Source: Natronococcus sp. AD-5 (GTDB lineage Archaea; Halobacteriota; Halobacteria; Halobacteriales; Natrialbaceae). From it: a DNA stretch of 64,000 bases. Below are positions 28,115 through 37,202 of this stretch, one piece after another. The stretch is taken from NCBI RefSeq assembly GCF_030734285.1, contig NZ_CP132294.1, positions 2,294,001 to 2,358,000 on the forward strand, given 5' to 3'. The first letter of the stretch is position 1; every line of letters begins with the position of its first letter. The position numbers and the translations under genes are program-made. The notes under the pieces are model-generated. The model was not told the DNA's origin. It searched no databases and was given only the letters and a program-made list of their open reading frames with translations.

Positions 28115-28978
28115 ATGCGATTCGAAAACGAGAGCGCCGCGATCCGCGAGGCGTTTCCGACGGAGTACGCTGACCTCGCAATCGTCGTGACCGAACTCGG
28201 CGGACAGAGCGTACTCATGTTCCTGCTCGCGACGCTGTTCTGGCTCTCGAGGCGACGTCGGAACGCCCTCGTGATCGCGTACGCGCTCGCCGGCGCCTCG
28301 CTCCTGATCGCGATCAAAGCCGTCCTCGGACTCCCCCGTCCGCCCGCAGACCTCTTCCTCACGTCGCTCGAGTCCGATACCTACGGCTTTCCGAGCGGGC
28401 ACGCCTTCGCCGCCGTCGTCGTTTACGGCGGCCTCGTCTCCGCACACGACTGCGTCCGGGATTACCGAGTCGTCACCGCCGCCGGCGCGCTGATTCTGAC
28501 GATCTCGCTCTCGAGAGTCGTCCTCGGCGTCCACTACCTCGGCGACGTGATCGCCGGTGCTGCCGTGGGACTCGCGTTCCTCGCCGCGATGAACCGAGTA
28601 ACGCGCGGCGAGCCGCGGCGCGCGTTCGCCATCGCGGTCGCGGTCTCCCTGGCGGGGGTTCTCGTCGTCGGCGTCGCGGCCGAGTTGCTGCTCGGCCTGG
28701 GCGGCTCGATCGGCGGGCTCCTCGCGTCGAGCCGGCTCGAGCGACTGCCCGCGATCCGCTCGAAGGGGGAGGGCGTCGTCCTCGTCGTCGCCGGCAGCGG
28801 CTTCGTCGCCGCAGTGCTGGCGGTCGAATCGACCGTCGCGACGGTCGACGCGCTGCTCGTGCCGCTGTACGCCGTCCTCCTCGCAGGGATCCTGCTCGCG
28901 CCGGCCGCGGTCGGCCGACTCGAGTTCGGTACCCTCGAGTCCGGCGCGAGTCGATCGGACGAAAATGGAACCGCGTAG
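28115..28978 (+). CDS. PAP2-family membrane phosphatase
   Basis: A 287-residue integral membrane phosphatase with about seven helices. The three PAP2 signature motifs are complete: KAVLGLPRPP (K-x6-RP), PSGHAF and SRVVLGVHYLGDV. These hold the catalytic His pair and bind the phosphate. Likely substrates are lipid or prenyl phosphates such as dolichyl diphosphate recycled in N-glycosylation, but this is inferred from the family. A TATA-like ATCTTTACTATCC lies about 30 nt upstream. Confidence 0.9.
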   Translation: MRFENESAAIREAFPTEYADLAIVVTELGGQSVLMFLLATLFWLSRRRRNALVIAYALAGASLLIAIKAVLGLPRPPADLFLTSLESDTYGFPSGHAFAAVVVYGGLVSAHDCVRDYRVVTAAGALILTISLSRVVLGVHYLGDVIAGAAVGLAFLAAMNRVTRGEPRRAFAIAVAVSLAGVLVVGVAAELLLGLGGSIGGLLASSRLERLPAIRSKGEGVVLVVAGSGFVAAVLAVESTVATVDALLVPLYAVLLAGILLAPAAVGRLEFGTLESGASRSDENGTA

Positions 28979-29008
28979 CGTTATGTACCCCCGTCCGCAA
29001 GTTCGGAT

Positions 29009-29236
29009 ATGTCGCAGGACGTTCCGGTGCACGTAACCGATCTCCTGATCCTCGTCGTCGTATCGGTAGTCGGCGGATTTCTGCTCGCGGCCTGGACGCT
29101 GCCGCCGGCGCTCGCGTTCGACTTCGCGGTCTCCGTTCTGGCGGGAACGGTATTCCTGGCGTTCTTCCTGTTCATTCCGGTGATGGGGGTGCGCCTGTTC
29201 ATCGAGGAGCGCCGAGAAGACGAACGGTCGGGATAG
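29009..29236 (+). CDS. 75-residue two-helix membrane protein
   Basis: Two hydrophobic helices (about residues 10-32 and 38-64) and a charged tail (FIEERREDERSG). A TATA-like GCGTTATGTAC lies 27 nt upstream, supporting an independent leaderless transcript. No family recognised. Confidence 0.62.
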   Translation: MSQDVPVHVTDLLILVVVSVVGGFLLAAWTLPPALAFDFAVSVLAGTVFLAFFLFIPVMGVRLFIEERREDERSG

Positions 29237-29308
29237 TTGCGAGCGCGGTGTACGGGATCGATTGCCGAAATCACCCTCGTTTTTCACGATTGCGATCGAA
29301 CGCGACTC

Positions 29309-30574
29309 GTGAACGTTCCACTGGGATCCGGGGAGATCGACGTGCACCTCCCCGGGTGTAACGTAACGGTGGCCGAACCGCCGGGCAGCGAGCCCGTCGA
29401 CGTTCGCGCGGCCGCCGAGCGAGCGCTCGAGGAGCCGCTCGGCCCGCCGCTTTCGTCCCGCGTCGACCCGAACGACGACGTCGCGATCGTCGTCACCGAC
29501 GTCACGCGCAACGCGCCGGACGACGTATTGCTCGATGTCCTGCTCGAGCGCCTCGCGGCACTCGGCGTCGCTCGCGAGCAGCTTACGGTCGTCATCGGTC
29601 TCGGCCTCCACCGGCCGATGACCGGCGACGAGATCGAGGAGATGCTCGGTCCCCACGCCGACCTGGCGGTGAACCACGATCCGAAATCGGTCCGGGAAGT
29701 CGGGACCGTCGGCGAGGCGCCGTGCGCCTCGGGACGGAGCGGTGAAACCGCGAACGACGGCGTCACCGTCGAGATCGGCGAACCCGTAGCGGACGCCGAC
29801 GCGGTTCTTTCCACAGGCGTCGTCGAGCCCCACCAGTACGCCGGCTTCAGCGGCGGCGCGAAGACGGTCGTGATCGGCGCGGGCGGCGAGTCGCTGATCC
29901 GCTACACGCACGGCCCCGAGATGCTCGCCCGCGACGGCGTCCGCCTCGGTCGCGTCGAGGGGAATCCGTTTCGCGAGGCGCTGGACGAAGCGGGCGACCT
30001 CGCCGGGATCGACTTCTCGCTCAACCTGACCCACGGCCCTGCGGGCGTGCTCGGCGTCCGCGCCGGGGAGGGACGCCGGGTCGTCCGCGAACTCGCGGCG
30101 GTGGCTCGAGACGCCCTCTCCGTCCCGGTCGAGCGCGGGTTCGACGCCGTTGTCTGCGGCGTCGGCGCGCCGAAGGACGCGAACCTGTACCAGGCGACCC
30201 GCGGCGCGACCTACGTGGCGCTGGGCGATCGAAATCCCCTGAATCCGTCGGGACGGCTGGTCGTCCCCGCCGCCCTTCCCGAGGGAGCGGGCGAGGGAAC
30301 CGGCGAGCGGCGGTTCTACCGACGGCTCCGGGAGGCCGACGACGCCGAATCGCTGTACCGGGAGATGCGAAAAGGGTACGAACCCGGCGCACAGCGGGCG
30401 TTCGTCGTCGCGCGCGTCCTCCGCGATCACGACCTCGTCGTGACGAACAGCAAGGCTTCGGAGGTCGTCGAGGCGTGTCTCATGAGCGCCGAAGACGACG
30501 TCTTCGATGCGGTAGAACCCGGGAGCGACGTGCTCGTCGTGCCGGACGCGCTGAACACGCTGCTCGTCGAGTGA
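29309..30574 (+). CDS. LarA-like (DUF2088) lactate racemase-domain protein
   Basis: A 421-residue LarA-type protein. Bacterial LarA uses a nickel-pincer nucleotide to racemise lactate or related 2-hydroxy acids. Visible family features include VTDVTRNAPDDVLL, GLGLHRPMTGDE, VNHDPKS and VVEPHQYAGFSGGAKTVVIG. The catalytic-type His residues in the LHRP and EPHQY motifs are retained. No larB, larC or larE cofactor genes are nearby, so the substrate and cofactor remain open. A GTG start is supported by a TATA-like CGTTTTTCAC 27 nt upstream. Confidence 0.85.
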   Translation: MNVPLGSGEIDVHLPGCNVTVAEPPGSEPVDVRAAAERALEEPLGPPLSSRVDPNDDVAIVVTDVTRNAPDDVLLDVLLERLAALGVAREQLTVVIGLGLHRPMTGDEIEEMLGPHADLAVNHDPKSVREVGTVGEAPCASGRSGETANDGVTVEIGEPVADADAVLSTGVVEPHQYAGFSGGAKTVVIGAGGESLIRYTHGPEMLARDGVRLGRVEGNPFREALDEAGDLAGIDFSLNLTHGPAGVLGVRAGEGRRVVRELAAVARDALSVPVERGFDAVVCGVGAPKDANLYQATRGATYVALGDRNPLNPSGRLVVPAALPEGAGEGTGERRFYRRLREADDAESLYREMRKGYEPGAQRAFVVARVLRDHDLVVTNSKASEVVEACLMSAEDDVFDAVEPGSDVLVVPDALNTLLVE

Positions 30575-30623
30575 ACGACGACGACGTTCTCCGTCTCGCT
30601 ATCGGAGCGAACTGCGGGCCGGC

Positions 30624-30821
30624 CTACGTCGACGAGTAGTTCACTTTCCCCTCGTCTTCGCTCATCCGGATCCAGTACAGCCGGGTGTACGGCAGGTGGA
30701 TGTAACTCGCATCCTCGAGTTTGATTCGGATACCCTGGACCTTTCCCGAGTCCGTAATGTTGTCGGCGCCTATCGTTTCCTCGGCCGTTCCGTCCGGCCC
30801 CTCGTACGCGACTTTCGCCAT
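30624..30821 (-). CDS. 65-residue small beta-rich protein
   Basis: A compact protein starting MAKVAYEGPDGTAEETIG with the strand-rich core GKVQGIRIKLEDASYIHLPY and the tail TRLYWIRMSEDEGKVNYSST. Such small proteins are widespread in haloarchaea, with no assigned function. It is convergent with the LarA-like gene. Confidence 0.68.
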   Translation of the reverse strand: MAKVAYEGPDGTAEETIGADNITDSGKVQGIRIKLEDASYIHLPYTRLYWIRMSEDEGKVNYSST

Positions 30822-30946
30822 GGTGCTAGTTACGGATTAGGGCCGATAAGTGCTAACCACGCGCATTCGGGCCTCGACGCGGACGAGTACCGCGGTAGCG
30901 GGACCCCCGGCGAGGATTTACCGCCGACGGCGTGGTTGGGGGTGCC

Positions 30947-32098
30947 ATGATCGAACACCTCCGCGGCTACCGGCCGAGCGGTCGCGTCGCCGTCTGGATC
31001 GTCGTCGCAATCGCCATCACGTCAATCGTGACCGGCGTCGTCGCCATTCTCACCGAACCGGTCTTCGAAGGGGTAGGGCTGCTCGGAGACGTCCAGGCGG
31101 CGGCGGAGTTCAGCGGGACGGTCGTCGGCTTCGCACTGCTCGTCACCGCGTGGGGGATGCGCCGCGGCTACCGGCTCGCGTACGTCACCGCGGCGGCGCT
31201 CGTCTTCCTCGCTGCCGTTCACGGAGTCGCCCAGTTTCGACTCGTCTCCGTACCGCTTTTCGTCCTCTCGGTCGGCGGACTCGTCGTGCTCGTGTTCACC
31301 AGTAAGCGGTTCACGCGCTCGAGCGCGCTCGGTTCGACCCAGCTCGGCGCGCTCGTGGCCATCGTCGGCGTCTTCTGTTACGGCACCGCCGGCGCGTACG
31401 CGCTTCGGACGCAGTTCGACGAGATGCACACCGTCGTCGACGCGGTCTACTTCACCCTCGTCACCGCGAGCACGGTCGGCTACGGCGACATCCACCCGAT
31501 GACCGAGACGGCGCGCATATTCACCATCTCGCTCGTGGTGCTCGGTCCGACGACCGTCGGCGTGGCCGTCGGGAGCCTGTTCGCTCCGGCCATCGAAAAC
31601 CGGCTCTCCCAAGCCGGCCATCGGGCGACGACCGACGGATCGCGGTCCGAGAGGGGCGAGAACGAACGCATCGTCGTGCTCGGTTCCGACGAGCGGACCG
31701 CTCGGCTCGCCGGAGGACTCGCCGGGCGGGCGACGGTCACCGTCGTCACGAGCGAGGAGGGCACAGCGCATCGTCTCCCCGACGGCGTCGAGACGGTTGT
31801 CGGCGACCCGACCGAGATCGTCACCCTCGAGCGGGCCGCGCTCGACGCGTGCGACGCGGTTCTCGTGACGGCGGCCGGCGAGGGCGATCCCGCCGAGGCG
31901 TCGCTCGCCGCGCGAGCCGTCACGGACGCTCGAGTCGTAGCGCTCGCGGATCCGAACGCGAGCGCGCCGATCGGGGACGACGAGGCGGACGCGGTCGTCG
32001 ATCCCGAAGCGGCCGTGATCGACGCGATCGTCCGGGCGGCGCTCGGCTCCGACGAGTCGGCGGATCAGTCCTCGTCGGCGGCTTCCCACAGAGGATAG
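30947..32098 (+). CDS. Potassium channel-like protein with degenerate RCK domain
   Basis: A 383-residue protein. An N-terminal set of about four helices precedes the pore module, with pore helix YFTLVTASTVGYGDIHP carrying the K+ selectivity filter TVGYGD. The C-terminal 150 residues resemble an RCK/TrkA-N fold (IVVLGSDERTARLAGGLAGR) but lack the GxGxxG nucleotide loop, so NAD binding is doubtful. The start at 30947 lies 28 nt after a TATA-like GGATTTACC; a codon 15 nt upstream is less likely. The 3' end overlaps the convergent AIR-synthase gene by 34 nt. Confidence 0.86.
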   Translation: MIEHLRGYRPSGRVAVWIVVAIAITSIVTGVVAILTEPVFEGVGLLGDVQAAAEFSGTVVGFALLVTAWGMRRGYRLAYVTAAALVFLAAVHGVAQFRLVSVPLFVLSVGGLVVLVFTSKRFTRSSALGSTQLGALVAIVGVFCYGTAGAYALRTQFDEMHTVVDAVYFTLVTASTVGYGDIHPMTETARIFTISLVVLGPTTVGVAVGSLFAPAIENRLSQAGHRATTDGSRSERGENERIVVLGSDERTARLAGGLAGRATVTVVTSEEGTAHRLPDGVETVVGDPTEIVTLERAALDACDAVLVTAAGEGDPAEASLAARAVTDARVVALADPNASAPIGDDEADAVVDPEAAVIDAIVRAALGSDESADQSSSAASHRG

Positions 32099-33072
32099 AG
32101 GTCGTCCTGGATCGGGTCCGCGATCGTCTCGGAGCCGAGCTCGAGCGTGGGATCGCCAGTCGTTTCCGAGGCCCGTGACGCCTCGCCCACCGTTCCGATC
32201 TCGGCGGCCTCGAGGTCTGCCGACTCGAGCGCCGCGAGGCAGTCGTCGATCGCGTCCTCCGGGACGGTCGCGAGCAACGCGCCCGAGCCGAAGATCCGGA
32301 GCGGATCGGCGCCCGCCGCCTCGCACAGCGCCTCGGTTTCGGGGCGGACCGGCACCGCATCCCGGTCGACCTTGAGCCGCACGTCCGAGGCCCGCGCGAG
32401 TTCGAACAGGCCGGCCGCGACGCCGCCTTCGGTGGGATCGTGCATCGCGGTCGCGTGCTCGCGGAGGACGCGTCCGTCGGGGACGACGCTTATCTCCTCG
32501 AGGAACGTCGCCGCGCGGTCGCGGACGTCGGAATCGACGTCGAGGTCGTCGCCGAAGTCGGCCGCGAGGATGGCCGTCCCCTCGATCCCCGCCGCCTTCG
32601 TAAGGACGACCCCGTCGCCGGGCTCGGCGCCACCGGTCGGAACGAACGCGTTCGTCGAACCCATCGCGGTCAGGGAGACGAGCGGGCGCTCGAGCTGGTC
32701 GACGTACTCCGAGTGGCCGCCGACGATCGACGCGCCGACCTCCCGGGCGGCCGCGTCGAGGTCGTCGGTGATCGTCTCGAGCGGCGCGCTCGGATCCGGG
32801 AGCAGGATGACGGCGGTGAGCCAGCGGGGGTCGGCCCCGGAGGCGGCGACGTCGTTGCAGGCGACGTGCACGCCGAGCCGGCCGACCTGCGAGGCCGCGA
32901 GCGAGATCGGATCGGAGCTGACGACGAGCGTCCCCTCGTCGTCGGGCCAGGCGACCGCCGCGGCGTCCTCGCCGTCCGCGGGTCCCTGGATCACCGACTC
33001 ATCTTCGTTGGCGGTCCCCGTACGACCGAACACGTACGCGAGCAACTCCTCCGGCGGTACCTTTCCGGGCAT
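32065..33072 (-). CDS. AIR synthase-related protein (HypE/PurM fold)
   Basis: A 335-residue PurM-like protein. Family signs include the N-terminal VIQGPADGEDAAAVAW (ATP/phosphate-binding acid cluster), VACNDVAASGADPRWL, GGHSEYVD and MHDPTEGGVAAGLFELA, typical of HypE-like ATP-dependent dehydratases. No hydrogenase or other hyp genes are nearby, so it is probably an orphan with another role. HypE proteins end with a Cys that is carbamoylated; here the C-terminus is WEAADED without Cys, arguing against HypE function. Confidence 0.8.
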   Translation of the reverse strand: MPGKVPPEELLAYVFGRTGTANEDESVIQGPADGEDAAAVAWPDDEGTLVVSSDPISLAASQVGRLGVHVACNDVAASGADPRWLTAVILLPDPSAPLETITDDLDAAAREVGASIVGGHSEYVDQLERPLVSLTAMGSTNAFVPTGGAEPGDGVVLTKAAGIEGTAILAADFGDDLDVDSDVRDRAATFLEEISVVPDGRVLREHATAMHDPTEGGVAAGLFELARASDVRLKVDRDAVPVRPETEALCEAAGADPLRIFGSGALLATVPEDAIDDCLAALESADLEAAEIGTVGEASRASETTGDPTLELGSETIADPIQDDLYPLWEAADED

Positions 33073-33155
33073 ACAACGAACTGTGTCGATACGCGGCTTG
33101 TAGCTGTCGGCGGCGGTCGGATGCTCGAGGTCGGGCGGCGCGCTCGAGACGCCGT

Positions 33156-34166
33156 TCAGGATCGGTCCGCGTCCGGTGCCAGCGCCTCCATCGTCGCCTC
33201 GATCTCGTCGGCCTCGGCGCTGCGCGGGAAACTGACGGCGACCGCGTCGACGCCGTCGATCGCCTCGAATCGCGCGAGTCGGTCGCGCGCGGTCTCCGGA
33301 TCGCCCGCGGCGCAGAGGTCCTCGAGCAGCTCGTCGGAGACCGCCTCGAGCGCCCGCTTCCGGTCGTCCGACTGCCAGGCGTCGTGGATCGTCTCCGCTT
33401 CGTCGTAGCCCTGCCGGGCCAGCGCGTCGCGGTAGAACGTCCCCATCCCGCCGACGTAGAAGGCGGTGTGCTGGCGGGCGAGTTCCCGGGCGCGGTCGGC
33501 GTCCTCGAGCGCACAGCAGGTGACGCCGACGGTCGCCGCGACGTCGTCCGGCTCGCGGTCGCCCAGGTCGGTGCCGCGCTCGAGGTCCTCGAGGCGGTCC
33601 CGGAGTCCGTCGGGCGTGAGCATGATCGCGTGCCAGCCGTCGGCGAACCGGCCCGCGAGTTCGACCGCCTTCGGTCCCATCCCGGTCACTTCGATCGGCG
33701 GCACGGGATCGGGCGGATTACACCGGAGTCGAAAGCCGGCGAGCGAGAAGTGATCGCCGTCGTAGTCGACGGTCTCCCCCGAGAGCACCCGGCGGACGAT
33801 CTCGACGGTCTCGCGGGTGCGCTTGAGGGGGTTGCCGTACTCGAGGCCGTGCCAGTTCTCGATCACGACGGGACCGCTCGGGCCGAGGCCGAGCCGGAAT
33901 CGCCCGTCGGCGACCTCCTGCAGCGTCGCGGCGGTCTGGCCGAGTAGCGCGGGCGAGCGCGAGTAGGTGTTGACGATGCTGGTGCCGACCTCGACGCTGC
34001 CGGTTCGCTCGGCGATCGTGGTCAGGACGGTCACCGCGTCCCGGCCCCACGTCTCGGGAAGCCAGACGCAGTCGAACCCGCCCTCCTCGGCTCGCCGGGC
34101 GTACTCGGCCAGCGAGTCGACGCTCGGCTGGGCCGCGACCGGGAGGTGGACGTCCCTGTGGGTCAT
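33156..34166 (-). CDS. LLM-class F420-dependent oxidoreductase
   Basis: A 336-residue luciferase-like TIM barrel with VWLPETWGRDAVT, GTSIVNTYSRSPALLGQTAATL and GRFRLGLGPSGP. It belongs to the haloarchaeal branch related to methylene-H4MPT reductase-like enzymes that use F420. The substrate is unknown. The ATG overlaps the SDR stop by 4 nt, so both are translated from one mRNA; pairing with an SDR suggests two-step oxidation or reduction of one compound. Confidence 0.85.
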   Translation of the reverse strand: MTHRDVHLPVAAQPSVDSLAEYARRAEEGGFDCVWLPETWGRDAVTVLTTIAERTGSVEVGTSIVNTYSRSPALLGQTAATLQEVADGRFRLGLGPSGPVVIENWHGLEYGNPLKRTRETVEIVRRVLSGETVDYDGDHFSLAGFRLRCNPPDPVPPIEVTGMGPKAVELAGRFADGWHAIMLTPDGLRDRLEDLERGTDLGDREPDDVAATVGVTCCALEDADRARELARQHTAFYVGGMGTFYRDALARQGYDEAETIHDAWQSDDRKRALEAVSDELLEDLCAAGDPETARDRLARFEAIDGVDAVAVSFPRSAEADEIEATMEALAPDADRS

Positions 34167-34939
34167 ACCTCTGGCGACTCTTCGATGCGCGGCAGCCCCT
34201 GCGCGGTGATCGTCTCGCCGACGACGTACGAGGAGGCCGGACTCGCGAGGAACTGCGCGAGGTCGGCGATTTCCTCGACGGTTCCCATTCGGCGTTCGAC
34301 CTCGTTCCGGTCGACCTCGTCGGCCGAGACGCCCATCTGACTCTCGACGCCCGCCGTCGCGACGAAGCCGGGCGCGATGCAGTTGACGCGCACGTTATCG
34401 GACGCCCACTCGTAGGAAAGGGTCGTCGTCAGGTTCACGACGGCCGCCTTGGCGGCGCCGTAGTGGCTCATGTACGGCGAGCCCGTCTGTCCGGCGACGC
34501 TGGACAGGTTGATCACGATCCCGCCGTCCTCCTTCAAGTGTTCCGCGGCGGCCTGCGTACAGTGGTAGGTGCCGTGGACGTTGATGTCGACGATCGTCTT
34601 CCAGCCGTTCTCCGAGATGTCGTCGAAGGTGGCCATGAACGACGCGCCGGCGTTGTTCACCAGCACGTCGAGGCCGCCGAACTCCTCGACGGTCGCCTCG
34701 ACCATCGCCTCGACCGCCTCGCGGTCGGTCACGTCGCACTCGACGGAAAGCGCCGTGCCGGGGCGGTCGCTCCCGTTAATTTCCTCCGCGACCGGGTCGA
34801 CGTTGTCCTGCTCGCGCGAGCAGATCACGACGTCGACGCCGTCGGATGCGAACCGCTTCGCGATCGACTCCCCGATGCCGCTCGAGGCCCCGGTGACGAT
34901 CGCGACGTCGCCGTCGACGCTGAACCGGTCGGTACTCAT
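34163..34939 (-). CDS. Short-chain dehydrogenase/reductase (SDR)
   Basis: A 258-residue classical SDR with the nucleotide loop TGASSGIGESIAKRF, the NNAGAS structural motif, and the active-site triad Ser (NLSSVAG) and Tyr-x3-Lys (HYGAAKAA). It probably oxidises a hydroxyacyl or similar substrate with NAD(P). It is the first gene of a two-gene operon with the LLM enzyme. Its position next to hydroxy-acid and acyl-CoA genes suggests a role in beta-oxidation of hydroxylated acids; in the bacterial levulinate pathway an SDR plays an equivalent part. Confidence 0.9.
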   Translation of the reverse strand: MSTDRFSVDGDVAIVTGASSGIGESIAKRFASDGVDVVICSREQDNVDPVAEEINGSDRPGTALSVECDVTDREAVEAMVEATVEEFGGLDVLVNNAGASFMATFDDISENGWKTIVDINVHGTYHCTQAAAEHLKEDGGIVINLSSVAGQTGSPYMSHYGAAKAAVVNLTTTLSYEWASDNVRVNCIAPGFVATAGVESQMGVSADEVDRNEVERRMGTVEEIADLAQFLASPASSYVVGETITAQGLPRIEESPEV

Positions 34940-34973
34940 CGGCGATCACCCGCCTCCGCTGCGAACGTAGTTA

Positions 34974-34995
34974 CCATTGTAAGATACAGTAATGG
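34974..34995. promoter_or_regulatory. Inverted repeat CCATT-N12-AATGG with TATA-like core
   Basis: Located between the divergent SDR and alpha-hydroxy-acid oxidase genes. The minus-strand TATCTTAC inside it is about 43 nt from the SDR start. The core CATTGTAA recurs in front of the acyl-CoA dehydrogenase gene. Confidence 0.35.
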
Positions 34996-35107
34996 ATACG
35001 CAGACACTGTTAATAAAGATGGGTACGACCCCCGTACCGTTAAGGCGGTAGAAGGTTACTGTCACCGATACGCACACTCGAGCGGCGACCGCCGTTCGCA
35101 CAGCACT

Positions 35108-36292
35108 ATGACAGGAGAAGACACCAGATACGGGCCGGATCGACAGGAAGCGGTCTACCGACGAGGGATGCTCGAGGGCGATCCGCCGGAGTTTCCGGTC
35201 GCCTACGAGGACCTCGAGGAACGCGCCCGCGAGGAGCTCGGCGAGGAGGCGTTCGCGTACGTCGCGGGCGGCGCGGGCTCCGAATCGACGATCGAGGCGA
35301 ACGACCGCGCCTTCGACGGGTGGGAGATCGTTCCGCGCATCCTGCGGGACGTTTCCGACCGGGATCTCTCGGTCGAGCTGTTCGGGCGGGAGATTCCCGC
35401 ACCCGTCCTGCTCGCGCCGATCGGCGTGCAGTCGATCCTCCACGACGAGGCGGAACTCGCCGTCGCCCGCGCGGCGAGCGACGTCGGCGTGCCGATGATC
35501 TCGAGTTCCGTCTCCTCGTACACGATGGAGGAGATCGCCGACGAACTCGAGGCGCCGGGCTGGTTCCAGCTCTACTGGAGTTCCGATCGCGACGTGGCGG
35601 CCAGCTTCCTCGAACGGGCCGAGAACGCCGGCTTCGAGGCCGTCGTCGTCACCCTCGACACGCCGAAGATGGGCTGGCGCGAGCGCGACATCGAACTCGC
35701 CTACCTCCCCTTCCTCGAAGGTCAGGGGATACGGAACTACTTCGAGGACGACGCCTTCCGCGACCGGCTCGAGACCGACGACCCGTGGGCCGACCCGGAG
35801 GCCTCGCTCGAGTCCTTCATCGACCGCTTCGGCGACGCCTCGCTCACCTGGGACGACCTCTCGTTCCTGCGCGAGCACACCGACCTGCCGATTATCCTCA
35901 AGGGCGTGCTCCACCCGGACGACGCTCGACGCGCCGTCGAACGCGGGATGGACGGCGCGATCGTCTCGAACCACGGCGGCCGCCAGGTCGACGGCGCGAT
36001 CCCGGCGCTCGAGGCCCTGCCCGACGTCGTCGAGGCCGTCGGCGACGACGTCCCGGTCCTCTTCGACAGCGGGATCCGCCGGGGCAGCGACGCCGTCCGG
36101 GCGATCGCGCTCGGGGCCGACGCCGTCCTGCTCGGCCGACCCTACGCCTACGGGCTCGGGATCGGCGGCGAGGATGGCGTGCGATCCGTCCTGCGGAACT
36201 TCCTCGCGGACCTGGACCTGACCGTCGGACTCTCGGGCTGTGCCGGCATCGACGAGGTCGACCGGTCGACGGTCCGGCGGGCGGAGCGATGA
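35108..36292 (+). CDS. FMN-dependent alpha-hydroxy-acid oxidase (lactate oxidase-like)
   Basis: A 394-residue TIM-barrel flavoenzyme that oxidises L-2-hydroxy acids to 2-oxo acids. Family features: PAPVLLAPIGVQSILH near the FMN, GWFQLYWSSDRD, VTLDTPKMGWRERD, then the catalytic His in VSNHGGRQVDGAIPAL and LFDSGIRRGSD with LGADAVLLGRPYAYGL. Electron acceptor (O2 or a quinone) is not predictable. The stop overlaps the HAD start (ATGA), so an oxidase-phosphatase operon is formed. Confidence 0.88.
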   Translation: MTGEDTRYGPDRQEAVYRRGMLEGDPPEFPVAYEDLEERAREELGEEAFAYVAGGAGSESTIEANDRAFDGWEIVPRILRDVSDRDLSVELFGREIPAPVLLAPIGVQSILHDEAELAVARAASDVGVPMISSSVSSYTMEEIADELEAPGWFQLYWSSDRDVAASFLERAENAGFEAVVVTLDTPKMGWRERDIELAYLPFLEGQGIRNYFEDDAFRDRLETDDPWADPEASLESFIDRFGDASLTWDDLSFLREHTDLPIILKGVLHPDDARRAVERGMDGAIVSNHGGRQVDGAIPALEALPDVVEAVGDDVPVLFDSGIRRGSDAVRAIALGADAVLLGRPYAYGLGIGGEDGVRSVLRNFLADLDLTVGLSGCAGIDEVDRSTVRRAER

Positions 36293-37017
36293 GCGCGGAT
36301 CCGCGCTCCGGCGATCCCGACGCCCCCGAGGAGTGGGAGGCCGTCTTCTGGGACGTCGGCGGCGTCGTTCTCGACCTCGAGTCGGTCCGGGCCGCCCACA
36401 CCGCGTTCGTCGCGGACCTGCTCGAGCGCCGCGACGTCGACGCGACCATCGAGGAGGCGATCGCCGCCTGGCGCAGCGCCGTCGGCGATCACTTCCGCGA
36501 GCGCGACGGGACGGCGTTCCGGGCCGCCCGCGACGGCTACCACAAGGGCATCGAAGCGGTCGTCGGCGAGCCGATCCCGCGAGCGGAGTGGAAGCCGCCG
36601 TTTCGAGAGGCCGTCCGGTCCTCGATCGAGCCGGTTCCGGGCGCCGTCGAAACCGTCGAGCGACTCGCCGCTCGAGATCTCCACGTCGGCGTCGTCAGCG
36701 ACGTCGACGACGAGGAGGGCCGGTGGATGCTCGAGCAGTTCGGCGTCCGCGAGGCGTTCGACTCGATCACGACCTCCGAGGAGGTCGGTCGGACGAAGCC
36801 CGACCCCGCGATGTTCGAGACGGCCCTCGAGAAGGCCGGCGTCGCACCCGAACGGTCGCTGATGATCGGCGACCGGTACGAACACGACGTCGAAGGGGCC
36901 GCCGAGGCGGGGTTACACGGCGTCGCCTTCGGCGCCGAGGACGGCCCCGCCGTCTCGTACCGGATCGAGTCGCCGCTCGAGATCCTCGAGATCGTCGACG
37001 GCGAACGGGACGAGTGA
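36289..37017 (+). CDS. HAD-superfamily hydrolase (subfamily IA)
   Basis: A 242-residue HAD phosphatase. Motif I is seen as FWDVGGVVLDL (nucleophile Asp), motif II as VGVVSDVDD, motif III Lys in GRTKPDPAMF and motif IV as MIGDRYEHDVEG. The 'DxGG' variant is that of epoxide-hydrolase-N/YihX-like phosphatases, which is also the HAD type in mammalian ACAD10. The ATG overlaps the oxidase stop by 4 nt. The substrate is unknown; a phosphorylated hydroxy acid is a reasonable guess from the neighbourhood. Confidence 0.88.
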   Translation: MSADPRSGDPDAPEEWEAVFWDVGGVVLDLESVRAAHTAFVADLLERRDVDATIEEAIAAWRSAVGDHFRERDGTAFRAARDGYHKGIEAVVGEPIPRAEWKPPFREAVRSSIEPVPGAVETVERLAARDLHVGVVSDVDDEEGRWMLEQFGVREAFDSITTSEEVGRTKPDPAMFETALEKAGVAPERSLMIGDRYEHDVEGAAEAGLHGVAFGAEDGPAVSYRIESPLEILEIVDGERDE

Positions 37018-37202
37018 CGCGCGATCCCGTTCCGATACCGATAGCTGTTCGGTCGCTTGACTGTCGAATCGCGATAGAGGTCCCGTAACCTGTAAAATTC
37101 GGAGTGTTCAGGGCCAACTTCTTTTTATCCGCTGGGCGGACCAGTACGTGATCGCCACGGCGCCTCGGCGCGCGCGAATCGGACCGGAAACCGCTTCAAC
37201 CC

